Source: Tenacibaculum soleae
GTDB lineage: Bacteria > Bacteroidota > Bacteroidia > Flavobacteriales > Flavobacteriaceae
DNA length: 64,000 nt
Assembly (NCBI RefSeq): GCF_001693415.1
Contig: NZ_MAKX01000002.1
Coordinates: 248,001-312,000, forward strand
Direction of reading: 5' to 3'
The notes beneath the pieces are model-generated. The model had not been told where the DNA came from. It saw nothing but the letters and a program-made list of their open reading frames with translations, and searched no databases. Position numbers and translations under genes: made by a program. Every line of letters starts with the position of its first letter. Position 1 is the first letter of the stretch. This document shows positions 48,156-59,100 of this stretch, piece by piece.

Positions 48156-50528
48156 TTATTTTATTTTATTTCCTAATAAATTGGTTGCAATAGTTGTAAA
48201 CACAACAATACTAATAGAACTTAAAGGCATTAATATTGCAGCTATTACCGGTTTTAATTGCCCTGTTGTTGCAAAATACAAGCCTATTAAATTATAACAC
48301 AACGATACTATAAAGCTATATTTAATTATTTGAATTGCTTTTTTTGATGCTTTAATATAATTAGCTATTTGATTAAATTTTGAGGCATCTAAAATAGCAT
48401 CACATGCTGGTGAAAACACATTAATATTTTCGGATAATGATACTCCAACATTACTTTGTGCCAAAGCACCTGCATCATTTAGTCCATCTCCAATCATCAT
48501 TACATTTTCGCCTTTTTTTTGTAATTTTTCTACATACACTAATTTATCAGCTGGTTTTTGATTAAAAAGAAAGGATGTTTTTTGAGGTAATATTTTTTCT
48601 AAATATTTTTTTTCCCCTTCATTATCTCCCGAAACAACAGCTAATTTATAATCTGAGTTCAGTTCAGAAAACAATGTTTTTACACCATTTCTATAGGCGT
48701 TTTTAAAAACATATTTTCCTTTATATTGTTTATTTATACTAACATGAACTGAAGTATCTAAATTATGCTGTTCATCAGTATTTTTCACAAAAGATGAAGA
48801 TCCTACTCTTAGTATCGTATTTTTTAGTGCAACTTCAATTCCTTTTCCTGTATACTCATTAAAATTAGTTACAGTACTCATTTTTTCATCTAATGAGCTA
48901 TACAACATTCTACTTAAAGGATGATTAGATCCTCGTAAACCACTTTTTAATAGCGATTTTTCTTCGGATGATAATTCTTCTCCATCATAAGCAATTTTAT
49001 TCTCCTTACTTGTTGTTAAAGTTCCTGTTTTATCAAAAATAACACTGTCAATCGCCGCTAATTGTTCTATTACTGTTGCATTTTTTAAATAAAATTTCTT
49101 TTTACCTAATATACGTAACATGTTTCCTAATGTAAACGGGGCTGCTAATGCTATAGCACACGGACACGCAATAATTAATACTGCTGTAAACACGTTTAAG
49201 GCTTTTGTTGCATCATGATACATCCAAAAAGATGCAGCTATAAAAGCGATTAACAATATTATAATGGTAAAGTGTTGACTAATTTGATCTGTTAATGTTT
49301 TAAAGGAAGAGTTTTTATCTTTTTTAAACACATCATTACTCCATAGTTGTGTTAAATAGCTTTGTGAAACTGAGTTTAAAACTTCCATTTCTAAAACTCC
49401 AGATAATTGCTTTCCTCCTGCAAATAATTTATCGCCCGATTTTTTTGATACCGGAACAGCTTCGCCAGTAACAAAACTGTAATCTATTTTTGCTTTTCCG
49501 TTAATTAAAATACCATCAACAGGAATTAACTCTTGATTTCTGATTAATAATCGATCTCCTTTTTTTATATCGTAAATTTGTACATTTTTTTCTTTCCCTT
49601 CGGATGATATTTTAGTTACTGCAATCGGGAAATACGATTTATAATCACGTTCAAACGACAAAAAATTATAAGTCTTTTGTTGAAAAAATTTACCTAGTAG
49701 TAAAAAGAAAACCAACCCCGTTAGTGAATCAAAAAATCCAGTCCCAATATCAAAAATAATTTCAACAGTACTTCTTATAAATAATACTGTAACTCCAAGA
49801 GCTATAGGTACATCTATATTTAAAATTTTTGATCGTAAGCCTTTATAGGCAGAAATAAAATAATCTTGCGCAGCATAGAAAACGACAGGAAGTGAGAAAA
49901 AAAACATCAACCACCGAAAAATATCTTTATACTGTTCTAGCCAATATTCTGATACTTCAAAGTATTCTGGAAAAGATAAAAACATTACATTTCCAAAGGC
50001 AAACCCAGCAATACCAAGTTTATAAATTAAACTTCTATCAACTTTATTTTTTCCGGTTTCGTAGTCTTCTAAACTTATATAAGGTTCGTATCCTATAGAA
50101 CTTAATAGTAATACAATTTCTTTTAAAGAAACAATATCAGAATTATAGGTGATACGCACTGTTTTTTTAGGAAAATTTACTTGTGACGAGCTTATGCTAC
50201 CATTTAATTTATGCAAATTTTCTAGCACCCAAATACACGAACTACAATGTATATGTGGTATATATAAATTTACAACATGTATACTACCATCGTTAAACTC
50301 TAATAGTTTATTAACAATAGATTTATTGTTTAAAAAATCGTATTTTCCTTCAATTTCTTTAGGAATTGCTCCTGGATTGTTTTGAAAATCATAGTAACAA
50401 GTTAAATCATTTTCTGAAAAGATTTCAAAAACTGTTTTACAACCATTACAACAAAAAGATTTCTCTTTTATAGTAATTGTTTCGGTTTCGCATTCGTTAC
50501 CACAATGAAAACATAGTGTGTTTTCCAT
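48156..50528 (-). CDS. ccoI: Copper-transporting P1B-type ATPase for cbb3 oxidase (CcoI)
   Basis: A 790-residue copper ATPase. The N terminus is Cys-rich (CFHCGNECE, FCCNGCKTVFEIF), followed by a heavy-metal-associated domain with HCSSCIWVLE. The ATPase core has the metal-binding CPCAIALAAP, the phosphorylated Asp in FDKTGTLT, and GDGLNDAGALAQS. CcoI delivers copper for the CcoN active site. The frame opens at a TTG (50585), but the Fnr-type operator covers that segment and ATG 50528 begins the Cys-rich domain. It is the first gene of ccoI-cupin-deoC-hemN and divergent from the Crp/Fnr gene. Confidence 0.92.
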   Translation of the reverse strand: MENTLCFHCGNECETETITIKEKSFCCNGCKTVFEIFSENDLTCYYDFQNNPGAIPKEIEGKYDFLNNKSIVNKLLEFNDGSIHVVNLYIPHIHCSSCIWVLENLHKLNGSISSSQVNFPKKTVRITYNSDIVSLKEIVLLLSSIGYEPYISLEDYETGKNKVDRSLIYKLGIAGFAFGNVMFLSFPEYFEVSEYWLEQYKDIFRWLMFFFSLPVVFYAAQDYFISAYKGLRSKILNIDVPIALGVTVLFIRSTVEIIFDIGTGFFDSLTGLVFFLLLGKFFQQKTYNFLSFERDYKSYFPIAVTKISSEGKEKNVQIYDIKKGDRLLIRNQELIPVDGILINGKAKIDYSFVTGEAVPVSKKSGDKLFAGGKQLSGVLEMEVLNSVSQSYLTQLWSNDVFKKDKNSSFKTLTDQISQHFTIIILLIAFIAASFWMYHDATKALNVFTAVLIIACPCAIALAAPFTLGNMLRILGKKKFYLKNATVIEQLAAIDSVIFDKTGTLTTSKENKIAYDGEELSSEEKSLLKSGLRGSNHPLSRMLYSSLDEKMSTVTNFNEYTGKGIEVALKNTILRVGSSSFVKNTDEQHNLDTSVHVSINKQYKGKYVFKNAYRNGVKTLFSELNSDYKLAVVSGDNEGEKKYLEKILPQKTSFLFNQKPADKLVYVEKLQKKGENVMMIGDGLNDAGALAQSNVGVSLSENINVFSPACDAILDASKFNQIANYIKASKKAIQIIKYSFIVSLCYNLIGLYFATTGQLKPVIAAILMPLSSISIVVFTTIATNLLGNKIK

Positions 50529-50548
50529 ATTTACTCTTTTGCCTACTA

Positions 50549-50592
50549 CAAATATCCGACAAGAAGCTCGGTTAAAATATGACAATTATCAT
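50549..50592 (-). promoter_or_regulatory. Fnr-type operator and promoter of the ccoI operon
   Basis: Operator ATGATAATTGTCAT (50579-50592) and -7 element GATATTTG (50549-50556), again 36.5 nt between the palindrome centre and the last -7 base. The start codon is 21 nt downstream. Confidence 0.8.
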
Positions 50593-50609
50593 GCTTTTGA
50601 TTATCTTTG
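50579..50609 (+). promoter_or_regulatory. Promoter of the Crp/Fnr gene overlapped by the operator
   Basis: The plus-strand -7 element TATCTTTG (50602-50609) lies 23 nt upstream of the fnr-like ATG. The palindrome centre (50585.5) is only 23.5 nt before the last -7 base, i.e. over the -33 region, a position that fits repression rather than activation of the regulator's own gene. Confidence 0.6.
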
Positions 50610-50631
50610 ATTTTTATCAAAAACTACCACC

Positions 50632-51318
50632 ATGAGTAAATGTGAACAATGTATTATTCGTCAATTTAATTCTTTAAAATCACTCACAAAAGACGAATTG
50701 GTTAGAATTGCTGGTTGTAAAACATCTAAAACAATAAAAAAAGGAGAAGTTTTATTTGAAGAAGGTGAGCATATAAATGGTGTTTTTTGCATTAAAGATG
50801 GTGTTTGCAAAGTATCTAAAATGAGCGACAATGGACGAGATCAAATTGTAAATTTGGTAAGAAAAGGTGATTTATTAGGTGAACGCAGTTTAATTAATGA
50901 TGAAGCTTCTAACTTAAAAGCAATTGCTGTAAATGACATGCAAATTTGCTTTATTCCAAAAGAAGAAATAGTAAGAGATTTAGAAAATAATCCTAAATTT
51001 ACCATGGATATACTTAAAAACATGGCTTCTTCGCTAAAAACTGCTGATAATTTTATTGTTGATATGGCACAGAAAACTGTAAAGCAACGTTTAGCTGCCA
51101 CGCTTTTAAATCTTGAAAATAGATTTTCTAAAAGTGAAAATGGTGCCTTAGATATTCATTTATCTCGTGAAGATATTGCTAATATTATTGGTACAGCTAC
51201 AGAATCTGCTATTCGACTGTTATCTGAATTTAAAAAGAAAAAAATTATTTCCTTAAAAGGAAAAGAAGTTTTTATTTTAGATTCTAAAGCTTTAAATGAT
51301 ATTGCTACAGGATTTTAA
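50632..51318 (+). CDS. Crp/Fnr family regulator, Fnr-like oxygen sensor
   Basis: A 228-residue regulator with a cyclic-nucleotide-binding-type sensor domain (about 15-130), a dimerisation helix (about 130-155) and a C-terminal helix-turn-helix (SREDIANIIGTATESAIRLL, about 175-194). The N terminus has C-E-Q-C (Cys4, Cys7), Cys29 and, at QICFIP, Cys106, which aligns with Cys122 of E. coli Fnr, so an oxygen-labile Fe-S cluster is likely, though the third ligand spacing differs. In the recognition helix Glu and Arg are kept but the Fnr Ser is Ile. Three copies of its probable operator precede the oxidase, ccoI and stress protein genes. Confidence 0.88.
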   Translation: MSKCEQCIIRQFNSLKSLTKDELVRIAGCKTSKTIKKGEVLFEEGEHINGVFCIKDGVCKVSKMSDNGRDQIVNLVRKGDLLGERSLINDEASNLKAIAVNDMQICFIPKEEIVRDLENNPKFTMDILKNMASSLKTADNFIVDMAQKTVKQRLAATLLNLENRFSKSENGALDIHLSREDIANIIGTATESAIRLLSEFKKKKIISLKGKEVFILDSKALNDIATGF

Positions 51319-51334
51319 TCCTTTTATAAAAAAT

Positions 51335-51359
51335 AAAAACGTCTATTATAGACGTTTTT
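51335..51359. terminator. Bidirectional terminator between the Crp/Fnr and DUF3467 genes
   Basis: An 11-bp stem AAAAACGTCTA/TAGACGTTTTT (51335-51345 with 51349-51359), TTA loop, with T-runs on both strands between convergent genes. Confidence 0.88.
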
Positions 51360-51363
51360 ATTT

Positions 51364-51672
51364 TTAAGCTTCTCCTGTGGTACCTCCAAAATTCATAGGA
51401 ATTGGTATTTGCTCGTAATCTTTTATTTCACCATGTGCTTGTTCAAACTTTCGAACATTTTCTGCTAAAGCTTTAGTTAACCTTTTAGCATGTTGTGGTG
51501 TTAATATTATTCTTGATTTTACTTTTGCCTTTGGTACACCTGGCATAATATTAATAAAATCAACAATAAACTCAGATACTGAATGATTAATAATTGCTAA
51601 GTTACTATAAGTTCCTTCTGCAACCTCTTGATCTAACTCTATGTTTAATTGTGGGTCTTTATTTTCTTCCAT
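51364..51672 (-). CDS. DUF3467 domain protein
   Basis: A 102-residue protein matching DUF3467: ELDQEVAEGTYSNLAIINHS, FIVDFINIMPGVPKAKVKSR and LTPQHAKRLTKALAENV, ending in a Gly-rich tail. Family members are common in Bacteroidota and of unknown function. It lies downstream of rpoC on the same strand, after a terminator, so it may be transcribed by read-through or from its own promoter. No export signal or membrane helix. Confidence 0.85.
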   Translation of the reverse strand: MEENKDPQLNIELDQEVAEGTYSNLAIINHSVSEFIVDFINIMPGVPKAKVKSRIILTPQHAKRLTKALAENVRKFEQAHGEIKDYEQIPIPMNFGGTTGEA

Positions 51673-51681
51673 AATAAAAAT

Positions 51682-51716
51682 TTAAAAAAAAAGACCTCTA
51701 AAATTTAGAGGTCTTT
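51682..51716 (-). terminator. Terminator after rpoC
   Basis: An 11-bp stem AGACCTCTAAA/TTTAGAGGTCT (51692-51702 with 51704-51714) followed on the minus strand by a run of nine or more T; it ends the rplK-rpoC operon. Confidence 0.88.
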
Positions 51717-51727
51717 TATATTAGAAA

Positions 51728-54700
51728 TTATAAACTTTTTTCCATTTCATCTCTAGGACCTACGATTTGTTTATCGTAAGATCTCATTCCTGTACCTGCT
51801 GGTATACGTTTACCAACAATTACATTTTCTTTTAATCCTTCTAAGGTATCAATTTTACCGTTTACTGCGGCTTCGTTTAATACTTTCGTAGTTTCCTGGA
51901 ATGACGCTGCTGAGATAAATGACTTCGTTTGTAACGAAGCTCTAGTAATACCTTGTAATACTTGTTCAGCGGTTGCTGGCTGTGCATCACGAGCGGCTAC
52001 TAAGTTTTTATCTGCTCTACGTAAAATTGAATTTTCATCTCTTAATTGACGAGCTGAAACAATTTGTCCTGGTTTTAAGTTTTCAGAATCTCCTGCATCT
52101 TCAACAACCTTCATTCCGTAGATAGCGTCGTTATCTGTAATAAAGTCATTTTTATGAATTAATTGATTTTCTAAGAATAATGTATCTCCTGAATCAATAA
52201 TTCTAACTTTACGCATCATTTGACGTACTACTACTTCGAAATGCTTGTCGTTAATTTTCACACCCTGTAAACGATATACTTCTTGAATTTCGTTTACTAA
52301 GTATTCTTGTACAGCAGAAGGTCCTTTAATATTTAAAATATCAATTGGAGTTGTAGCTCCGTCTGATAAAGGCATACCCGCTTTAATAAAATCATTTTCT
52401 TGTACTAAAATTTGGTTCGATAATTTTACTAAATATTTAGTAATCTCACCTGTTTTAGATTCAATAATAATTTCACGATTACCACGCTTAATTTTACCAA
52501 AAGAAACCACACCATCAATCTGAGCAATTACTGCAGGGTTAGATGGGTTACGTGCTTCAAATAACTCTGTTACACGTGGTAAACCTCCTGTAATATCGCC
52601 TGCTTTACCAGACTTACGAGGTATTTTAACTAAAGTATGACCAGATTCTACTTTATCACCATCACTTACCATTAAATGAGCACCTACAGGTAAACTATAC
52701 GAACGTAAAGCATTACCATCAGCATCTTCAATAATTAATGAAGCAATAATTTTTTTATTTTTAGAATCAATCATTACTTTTTCTTGGAAACCTGTTTGCT
52801 CATCAATTTCAACAGAGTAATTAATACCTTGTTCTAAATTGTCAAACTTAACTTTACCACCGAATTCAGATACGATAACTCCATTAAATGGATCCCACTG
52901 ACATACTGCATCTCCTTTTTTAATCGATTTCATATCTTTATCAAAGATGATAGAACCGTAAGGAATAATATTTGTACTTAATACTATATCAGTCTTTTTA
53001 TCAATAATTTTAATTTCCGCAGTACGAGAAATAACGATTTCAACTTCTTTACCGTCGCTATCTTTTCCTTTTACTGTACGTAAATCTTCAATCTTAACTT
53101 TACCTTCAAATTTTGCAATTAACTTGTTCTCTTCAGAAATGTTACCTGCAACCCCACCAACGTGGAATGTACGTAATGTTAACTGTGTACCAGGCTCTCC
53201 AATAGATTGTGCTGCAATTACACCAACTGCTTCACCTCTTTGAACTTTTTTACCTGTTGATAATGATTGTCCGTAACATTTTTCACAAATTCCTCTTTGA
53301 GATTCACATGTTAATGCTGAACGAACTTCAACTTTATCAATTCCTGAAGCTTCAATTTTATCTGCTAAATTAGGAGTAATTAATTCACCCGAAGCAACTA
53401 AAAGATCTTCAGAATTTGGTGCATATACATTATGTAATGATGTACGACCAGAGATACGATCACTTAATGATTCAACGATCTCATCGTTTTTCTTTAATGG
53501 AGCTACTTCTAGTCCTCTTAAAGTACCACAATCTACTTCATTTACAATAACATCTTGAGATACATCTACTAAACGACGTGTTAAGTAACCAGCATCGGCT
53601 GTTTTTAATGCGGTATCGGCTAATCCTTTACGCGCACCGTGCGTTGAAATAAAGTATTCAAGAATTGATAATCCTTCCTTAAAGTTAGAAAGAATTGGAT
53701 TCTCAATAATTTCTCCACCACCAGCAGTCGATTTTTTAGGTTTTGCCATTAATCCACGCATACCTGTTAACTGACGAATCTGTTCTTTCGATCCACGTGC
53801 TCCAGAATCTAACATCATAAATACTGAGTTAAATCCTTGTTGATCTTCACGTAAACGCTTCATTGATAATTCTGTTAATCTATTATTCGTAGATCCCCAA
53901 ACATCAATTACTTGGTTATAACGTTCTTTTTGTGTTAACATACCCATGTTGTAGTTTCCTACAATTACATCAACTTCTTTATTAGCTTCTGCAATCATGC
54001 TATGTTTTTCTTCTGGAATAATGATATCTCCTAATGAGAATGATAATCCTCCTTCAAAGGCATATCTATATCCCATGTTTTTAATTTCATCTAAGAAACT
54101 TCCTACTGCAGGAATGTTGGTAACTTTTAAAATTCCACCAATAATTCCTCTTAATGATTTTTTTGTTAAAACCTCATTAATATAACCAGCAGCTTTAGGT
54201 ACTTTTTCGTTAAATAAAACTCTACCAACTGTTGTTGCTATAATTCTAGTAACATCTTGACCGTCAACAACATCGTGTGTACGAACTTTAATACCTGCAT
54301 TTAAGTCTACTCTTTCTTCATTTAAGGCAATAATTACCTCTTCTGGAGAATAGAAAGTTAATCCTTCACCTTTAATTGGCACTTCAGGAGTTGACTTTCT
54401 TTCTTTTGTCATATAGTAAAGACCTAATACCATATCCTGTGATGGTACCGTAATAGGAGCTCCATTTGCAGGGTTTAAGATATTGTGCGAACCTAACATT
54501 AATAATTGAGCTTCTAAAATAGCTTCAGGTCCTAATGGTAAATGCACTGCCATTTGATCTCCATCAAAATCGGCATTAAAGGCAGAACAAGCAAGTGGAT
54601 GTAATCTAATTGCTTTTCCTTCAATTAATTTTGGTTGAAATGCTTGAATACCTAAACGGTGTAATGTAGGGGCACGGTTTAATAAAACTGGATGTCCTTT

Positions 54701-55999
54701 AATTACATTTTCTAAAATATCCCAAACAACAGGTTCTTTTCTATCTATAATTTTCTTTGCAGATTTTACAGTCTTAACAATACCTCTTTCGATTAATTTA
54801 CGAATAACGAAAGGCTTGTATAATTCTGCTGCCATATCTTTTGGCAATCCACATTCAGATAATGCTAATTCTGGTCCAACAACAATTACCGAACGTGCAG
54901 AATAATCAACACGCTTACCTAATAAGTTTTGACGGAAACGCCCTTGTTTACCTTTTAAACTATCAGATAATGATTTTAATGGACGGTTAGATTCTGTTTT
55001 TACTGCAGATGATTTACGTGTGTTATCAAATAATGAATCTACCGATTCTTGTAACATACGTTTTTCATTACGCAAAATAACCTCAGGTGCTTTAATTTCC
55101 ATTAATCGCTTTAAACGATTGTTACGGATAATTACACGACGGTATAAATCATTTAAATCTGAAGTAGCAAAACGACCACCATCTAATGGTACTAACGGAC
55201 GTAATTCTGGTGGTATAACTGGTACCGCCTTCATAATCATCCATTCTGGATTGTTTTCTCTATTCTTTTGAGAATCTCTAAAAGCTTCAACAACATTTAA
55301 ACGCTTTAATGCTTCGTTTTTACGTTGTTTTGAAGTTTCTGTATTTGCTTTATGACGTAATTCAAACGATAATGAGTCTAAATCGATTCTTTCTAATAAA
55401 TCAATTAAACACTCTGCTCCCATTTTAGCGATAAACTTGTTTGGGTCAGAATCATCTAAATATTGATTTTCTTGTGGAAGTTCGTCAGCAATATCTAAGT
55501 ATTCTTCTTCAGTTAAGAAATCCATTTTTTGTAATGGTTCCCCTTCTGCAGTTTTAGCAATACCTGGCTGAATTACTACGTAACGTTCGTAGTAAATAAT
55601 CATATCTAACTTTTTTGATGGTAACCCTAAAAGGTATCCCATTTTGTTAGGTAATGATCTAAAATACCAAATATGTGCTACTGGTACTACTAAATTAATG
55701 TGACCTACTCTATCTCTACGTACTTTTTTCTCAGTAACTTCAACACCACATCGATCACAAATAATCCCTTTATAACGGATTCTTTTATATTTACCACAAG
55801 CACATTCATAATCCTTTACAGGACCAAAAATACGCTCACAAAATAAACCATCTCTTTCTGGTTTATGTGTACGGTAATTAATAGTTTCTGGCTTTAAAAC
55901 TTCACCTCTTGATGCTTCTAAAATAGACTCAGGTGATGCTAAACCAATTGAAATTTTGTTAAACTTTTTAACAGTGTATTTTTCGTTCTTTCTTGCCAT
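51728..55999 (-). CDS. rpoC: RNA polymerase subunit beta'
   Basis: A 1423-residue beta' subunit. The N-terminal zinc-binding cysteines are in [13 protein letters not shown] and CDRCGVEV, the catalytic Mg2+-binding motif is [14 protein letters not shown] (about residues 460-473), and a second zinc site is [13 protein letters not shown] (about 895-907). Length and domain order are normal for Bacteroidota. It follows rpoB after a 107-nt spacer that holds a 14-bp perfect hairpin. Confidence 0.98.
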   Translation of the reverse strand: MARKNEKYTVKKFNKISIGLASPESILEASRGEVLKPETINYRTHKPERDGLFCERIFGPVKDYECACGKYKRIRYKGIICDRCGVEVTEKKVRRDRVGHINLVVPVAHIWYFRSLPNKMGYLLGLPSKKLDMIIYYERYVVIQPGIAKTAEGEPLQKMDFLTEEEYLDIADELPQENQYLDDSDPNKFIAKMGAECLIDLLERIDLDSLSFELRHKANTETSKQRKNEALKRLNVVEAFRDSQKNRENNPEWMIMKAVPVIPPELRPLVPLDGGRFATSDLNDLYRRVIIRNNRLKRLMEIKAPEVILRNEKRMLQESVDSLFDNTRKSSAVKTESNRPLKSLSDSLKGKQGRFRQNLLGKRVDYSARSVIVVGPELALSECGLPKDMAAELYKPFVIRKLIERGIVKTVKSAKKIIDRKEPVVWDILENVIKGHPVLLNRAPTLHRLGIQAFQPKLIEGKAIRLHPLACSAFNADFDGDQMAVHLPLGPEAILEAQLLMLGSHNILNPANGAPITVPSQDMVLGLYYMTKERKSTPEVPIKGEGLTFYSPEEVIIALNEERVDLNAGIKVRTHDVVDGQDVTRIIATTVGRVLFNEKVPKAAGYINEVLTKKSLRGIIGGILKVTNIPAVGSFLDEIKNMGYRYAFEGGLSFSLGDIIIPEEKHSMIAEANKEVDVIVGNYNMGMLTQKERYNQVIDVWGSTNNRLTELSMKRLREDQQGFNSVFMMLDSGARGSKEQIRQLTGMRGLMAKPKKSTAGGGEIIENPILSNFKEGLSILEYFISTHGARKGLADTALKTADAGYLTRRLVDVSQDVIVNEVDCGTLRGLEVAPLKKNDEIVESLSDRISGRTSLHNVYAPNSEDLLVASGELITPNLADKIEASGIDKVEVRSALTCESQRGICEKCYGQSLSTGKKVQRGEAVGVIAAQSIGEPGTQLTLRTFHVGGVAGNISEENKLIAKFEGKVKIEDLRTVKGKDSDGKEVEIVISRTAEIKIIDKKTDIVLSTNIIPYGSIIFDKDMKSIKKGDAVCQWDPFNGVIVSEFGGKVKFDNLEQGINYSVEIDEQTGFQEKVMIDSKNKKIIASLIIEDADGNALRSYSLPVGAHLMVSDGDKVESGHTLVKIPRKSGKAGDITGGLPRVTELFEARNPSNPAVIAQIDGVVSFGKIKRGNREIIIESKTGEITKYLVKLSNQILVQENDFIKAGMPLSDGATTPIDILNIKGPSAVQEYLVNEIQEVYRLQGVKINDKHFEVVVRQMMRKVRIIDSGDTLFLENQLIHKNDFITDNDAIYGMKVVEDAGDSENLKPGQIVSARQLRDENSILRRADKNLVAARDAQPATAEQVLQGITRASLQTKSFISAASFQETTKVLNEAAVNGKIDTLEGLKENVIVGKRIPAGTGMRSYDKQIVGPRDEMEKSL

Positions 56000-56060
56000 A
56001 ATAAGTAATGGATTCGAATTAAAAATTTGCCTCTAATGAAGCGTATATTTAAAATGATTT

Positions 56061-56093
56061 ATCATTAGGTAATTGTAATAATTACCTAATGAT
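56061..56093 (-). promoter_or_regulatory. Perfect hairpin in the rpoB-rpoC spacer
   Basis: A 14-bp perfect inverted repeat ATCATTAGGTAATT/AATTACCTAATGAT (56061-56074 with 56080-56093) with a 5-nt loop. On the transcript it is followed by AAATCATTTT, not a long U-run, so it is more likely a processing or stability element than a terminator. Confidence 0.6.
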
Positions 56094-56106
56094 ATTTCAC
56101 TGTTTA

Positions 56107-59100
56107 TTATTCTTCTAATTTAACGTCTAAACCTAAACCTTTCAGTTCGTGCATTAATACATTAAATGATTCTGGTAAACCAGGTTCTGGCATAGTTTCA
56201 CCTTTTACGATTGCTTCGTAAGTTTTGGCTCTTCCTAATACATCATCAGATTTTACAGTTAAGATTTCTCGTAAGATACTTGATGCACCATATGCTTCAA
56301 GTGCCCAAACTTCCATCTCCCCAAAACGCTGACCTCCAAACTGAGCTTTACCTCCTAATGGTTGTTGTGTAATTAATGAATAAGGTCCGATAGAACGCGC
56401 ATGCATTTTATCTTCAATCATGTGACCTAACTTAATCATGTAAATTATACCTACCGTTGCTGGTTGATCAAAACGTTTTCCTGTACCTCCATCATATAAA
56501 TAGGTATGTCCGTAACGTGGAATTCCTGCTTCATCTGTTAAGGCATTAATCTCGTTTATGTTTGCTCCATCAAAAATTGGTGTTGCATATTTCTGATCTA
56601 ATTTTTGACCTGCCCATCCAAGAACAGTTTCATAAATCTGACCAATATTCATACGAGATGGTACCCCTAATGGATTTAATACGATATCTACAGGTGTTCC
56701 GTCTTCTAAGAAAGGCATATCTTCTTGACGTACAATACGTGCAACAATACCTTTATTTCCGTGACGTCCTGCCATCTTATCACCTACTTTTAATTTACGT
56801 TTTTTAGCAACATAAATTTTAGCAAGTTTTAAGATTCCTGCTGGTAATTCATCACCTACAGAAATTGTAAACTTTTCACGACGTAACGATCCTTGTAAAT
56901 CGTTTACTTTAATTTTATAGTTGTGAACTAACTCAACAACTAATCTATTTAAGTCTTTATCGGTAGTCCAAGTTCCGTGTAAGTGTGTAAAATCACCTAC
57001 AGAGTTTAACATTTTTTGAGTGAATTTTTTACCTTTTGGTAATACTTCTTCACCTAAATCATTAAATACTCCTTGAGAAGTTTTTCCTGTAATTAAATTG
57101 AATAATTTTTCAATTAATATATCTTTTAATCCTTCAAATTTAGATACATAAGATGCTTCTAACGCAGCGATTGCTTCTTTATCACGAGCACGCTTTGTTT
57201 TATCTTTTAAAGCACGTTTGAATAATTTTTTATTAATTACCACACCTCTTAATGATGGAGAAGCTTTTAATGATGCGTCTTTAACATCACCTGCTTTATC
57301 ACCAAAAATGGCACGTAATAACTTTTCTTCTGGAGTTGGATCAGATTCTCCTTTTGGTGTAATTTTACCAATTAGGATATCACCAGGATTTACTTCTGCT
57401 CCAATACGAATCATTCCGTTTTCATCTAAGTCTTTAGTAGCCTCTTCAGAAACATTTGGAATATCGTTTGTTAATTCTTCAGCTCCTAATTTTGTATCAC
57501 GAACATCTAATGAATATTCATCGATATGTATAGAAGTAAAGATATCTTCACGAACAACTTTTTCAGAAATTACAATTGCATCCTCAAAGTTATACCCTTT
57601 CCAAGGCATAAAGGCTACTTTCATATTTCTACCTAAAGCTAATTCTCCTTTTTGTGTTGCATAACCTTCACAAAGTACTTGACCTTCTTCAACTCTATCG
57701 CCAACTTTTACAATTGGTTTAAGGTTGATGTTTGTACCTTGATTGGTTTTTCTAAACTTAATTAAGTTGTATGAAATATCATCTGAATCAAAACTTACTA
57801 AACGTTCTTCTTCTGTTCTATCATACTTAATTTTAATTTTATTCGCATCAACATACTCAACAACACCAGCTCCTTCAGCATTGATTAAAATACGAGAGTC
57901 TTTTGCTACTCTACGTTCTAAACCTGTACCTACAATTGGAGACTCTGGACGTAATAATGGAACTGCTTGACGCATCATGTTCGATCCCATTAATGCACGG
58001 TTGGCATCATCATGTTCTAAGAAAGGAATTAACGATGCTGATATCGATGCAATCTGGTTAGGAGCAACATCCATATAATCAATTTCAGTTGGTGTTACTA
58101 CTGGGAAATCCCCACCTTCACGTGAAATTAATTTTTCGCCAACAAAGCTTCCGTCTGCATCAACCTCTAAATTAGATTGTGCAAATTTCATTCCTTCTTC
58201 TTCCTCTGCACTTAAATAAATGTGTTCTTTTTTAGCATCTACGTTTCCTTCTGTAACTTTTACATAAGGAGTTTCGATAAATCCTAAGTTATTTACTTTG
58301 GCAAATACTGATAAAGAAGAAATTAATCCAATATTCGGTCCCTCAGGAGTTTCAATAGGACATAATCTTCCATAGTGAGTATAGTGAACATCACGCACCT
58401 CAAATCCTGCTCTTTCTCTAGATAAACCTCCAGGTCCTAAAGCGGATAAACGACGTTTGTGTGTAATCTCAGCTAATGGATTGGTTTGATCCATAAATTG
58501 AGATAATTGGTTGGTACCAAAGAATGAGTTAATAACTGAAGATAAGGTCTTCGCATTAATTAAATCAATCGGAGTAAATACTTCGTTATCACGTACATTC
58601 ATTCTTTCACGAATTGTACGCGCCATACGAGCTAAACCAACACCAAATTGTCCTGCTAATTGCTCACCTACTGTTCTAACACGACGGTTAGATAAGTGAT
58701 CGATATCATCTACTTCTGCTTTCGAATTAATTAACTCGATTAAGTATTTGATAATCGTAATAATATCTGTTTTAGTTAATACTTTTTGGTCTATATCTTC
58801 ATTAAGACCAAGTTTAGTATTCATTCTAAAACGCCCTACTTCACCTAAGCTGTAGCGCTGCTCTGAGAAGAATAATTTTTCAATAATTCCTCTTGCAGTT
58901 TCCTCATCTGGCGGTTCAGCATTACGTAATTGTCTATAAACATGTTCTACTGCTTCTTTTTCAGAATTGGTAGGATCTTTTTGTAATGTATTGTGAATGA
59001 TTGCATAATCTGCCATGTCATTATCTACCTTATGTAATAAGATAGTTTTAGCTCCTGCATCAATTATTTCATCAATATGTTCTTTTTCTATGATTGTATC

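Noticed and set aside
50529..50585. 19-codon upstream extension of CcoI from a TTG
   Set aside because: The segment contains the -7 element and half of the operator, so it should be promoter rather than coding.
57218..57664. A 148-codon plus-strand frame opposite rpoB
   Set aside because: It is antisense to a conserved essential gene; its Ser/Pro-rich composition is what the complement of the rpoB codons gives.
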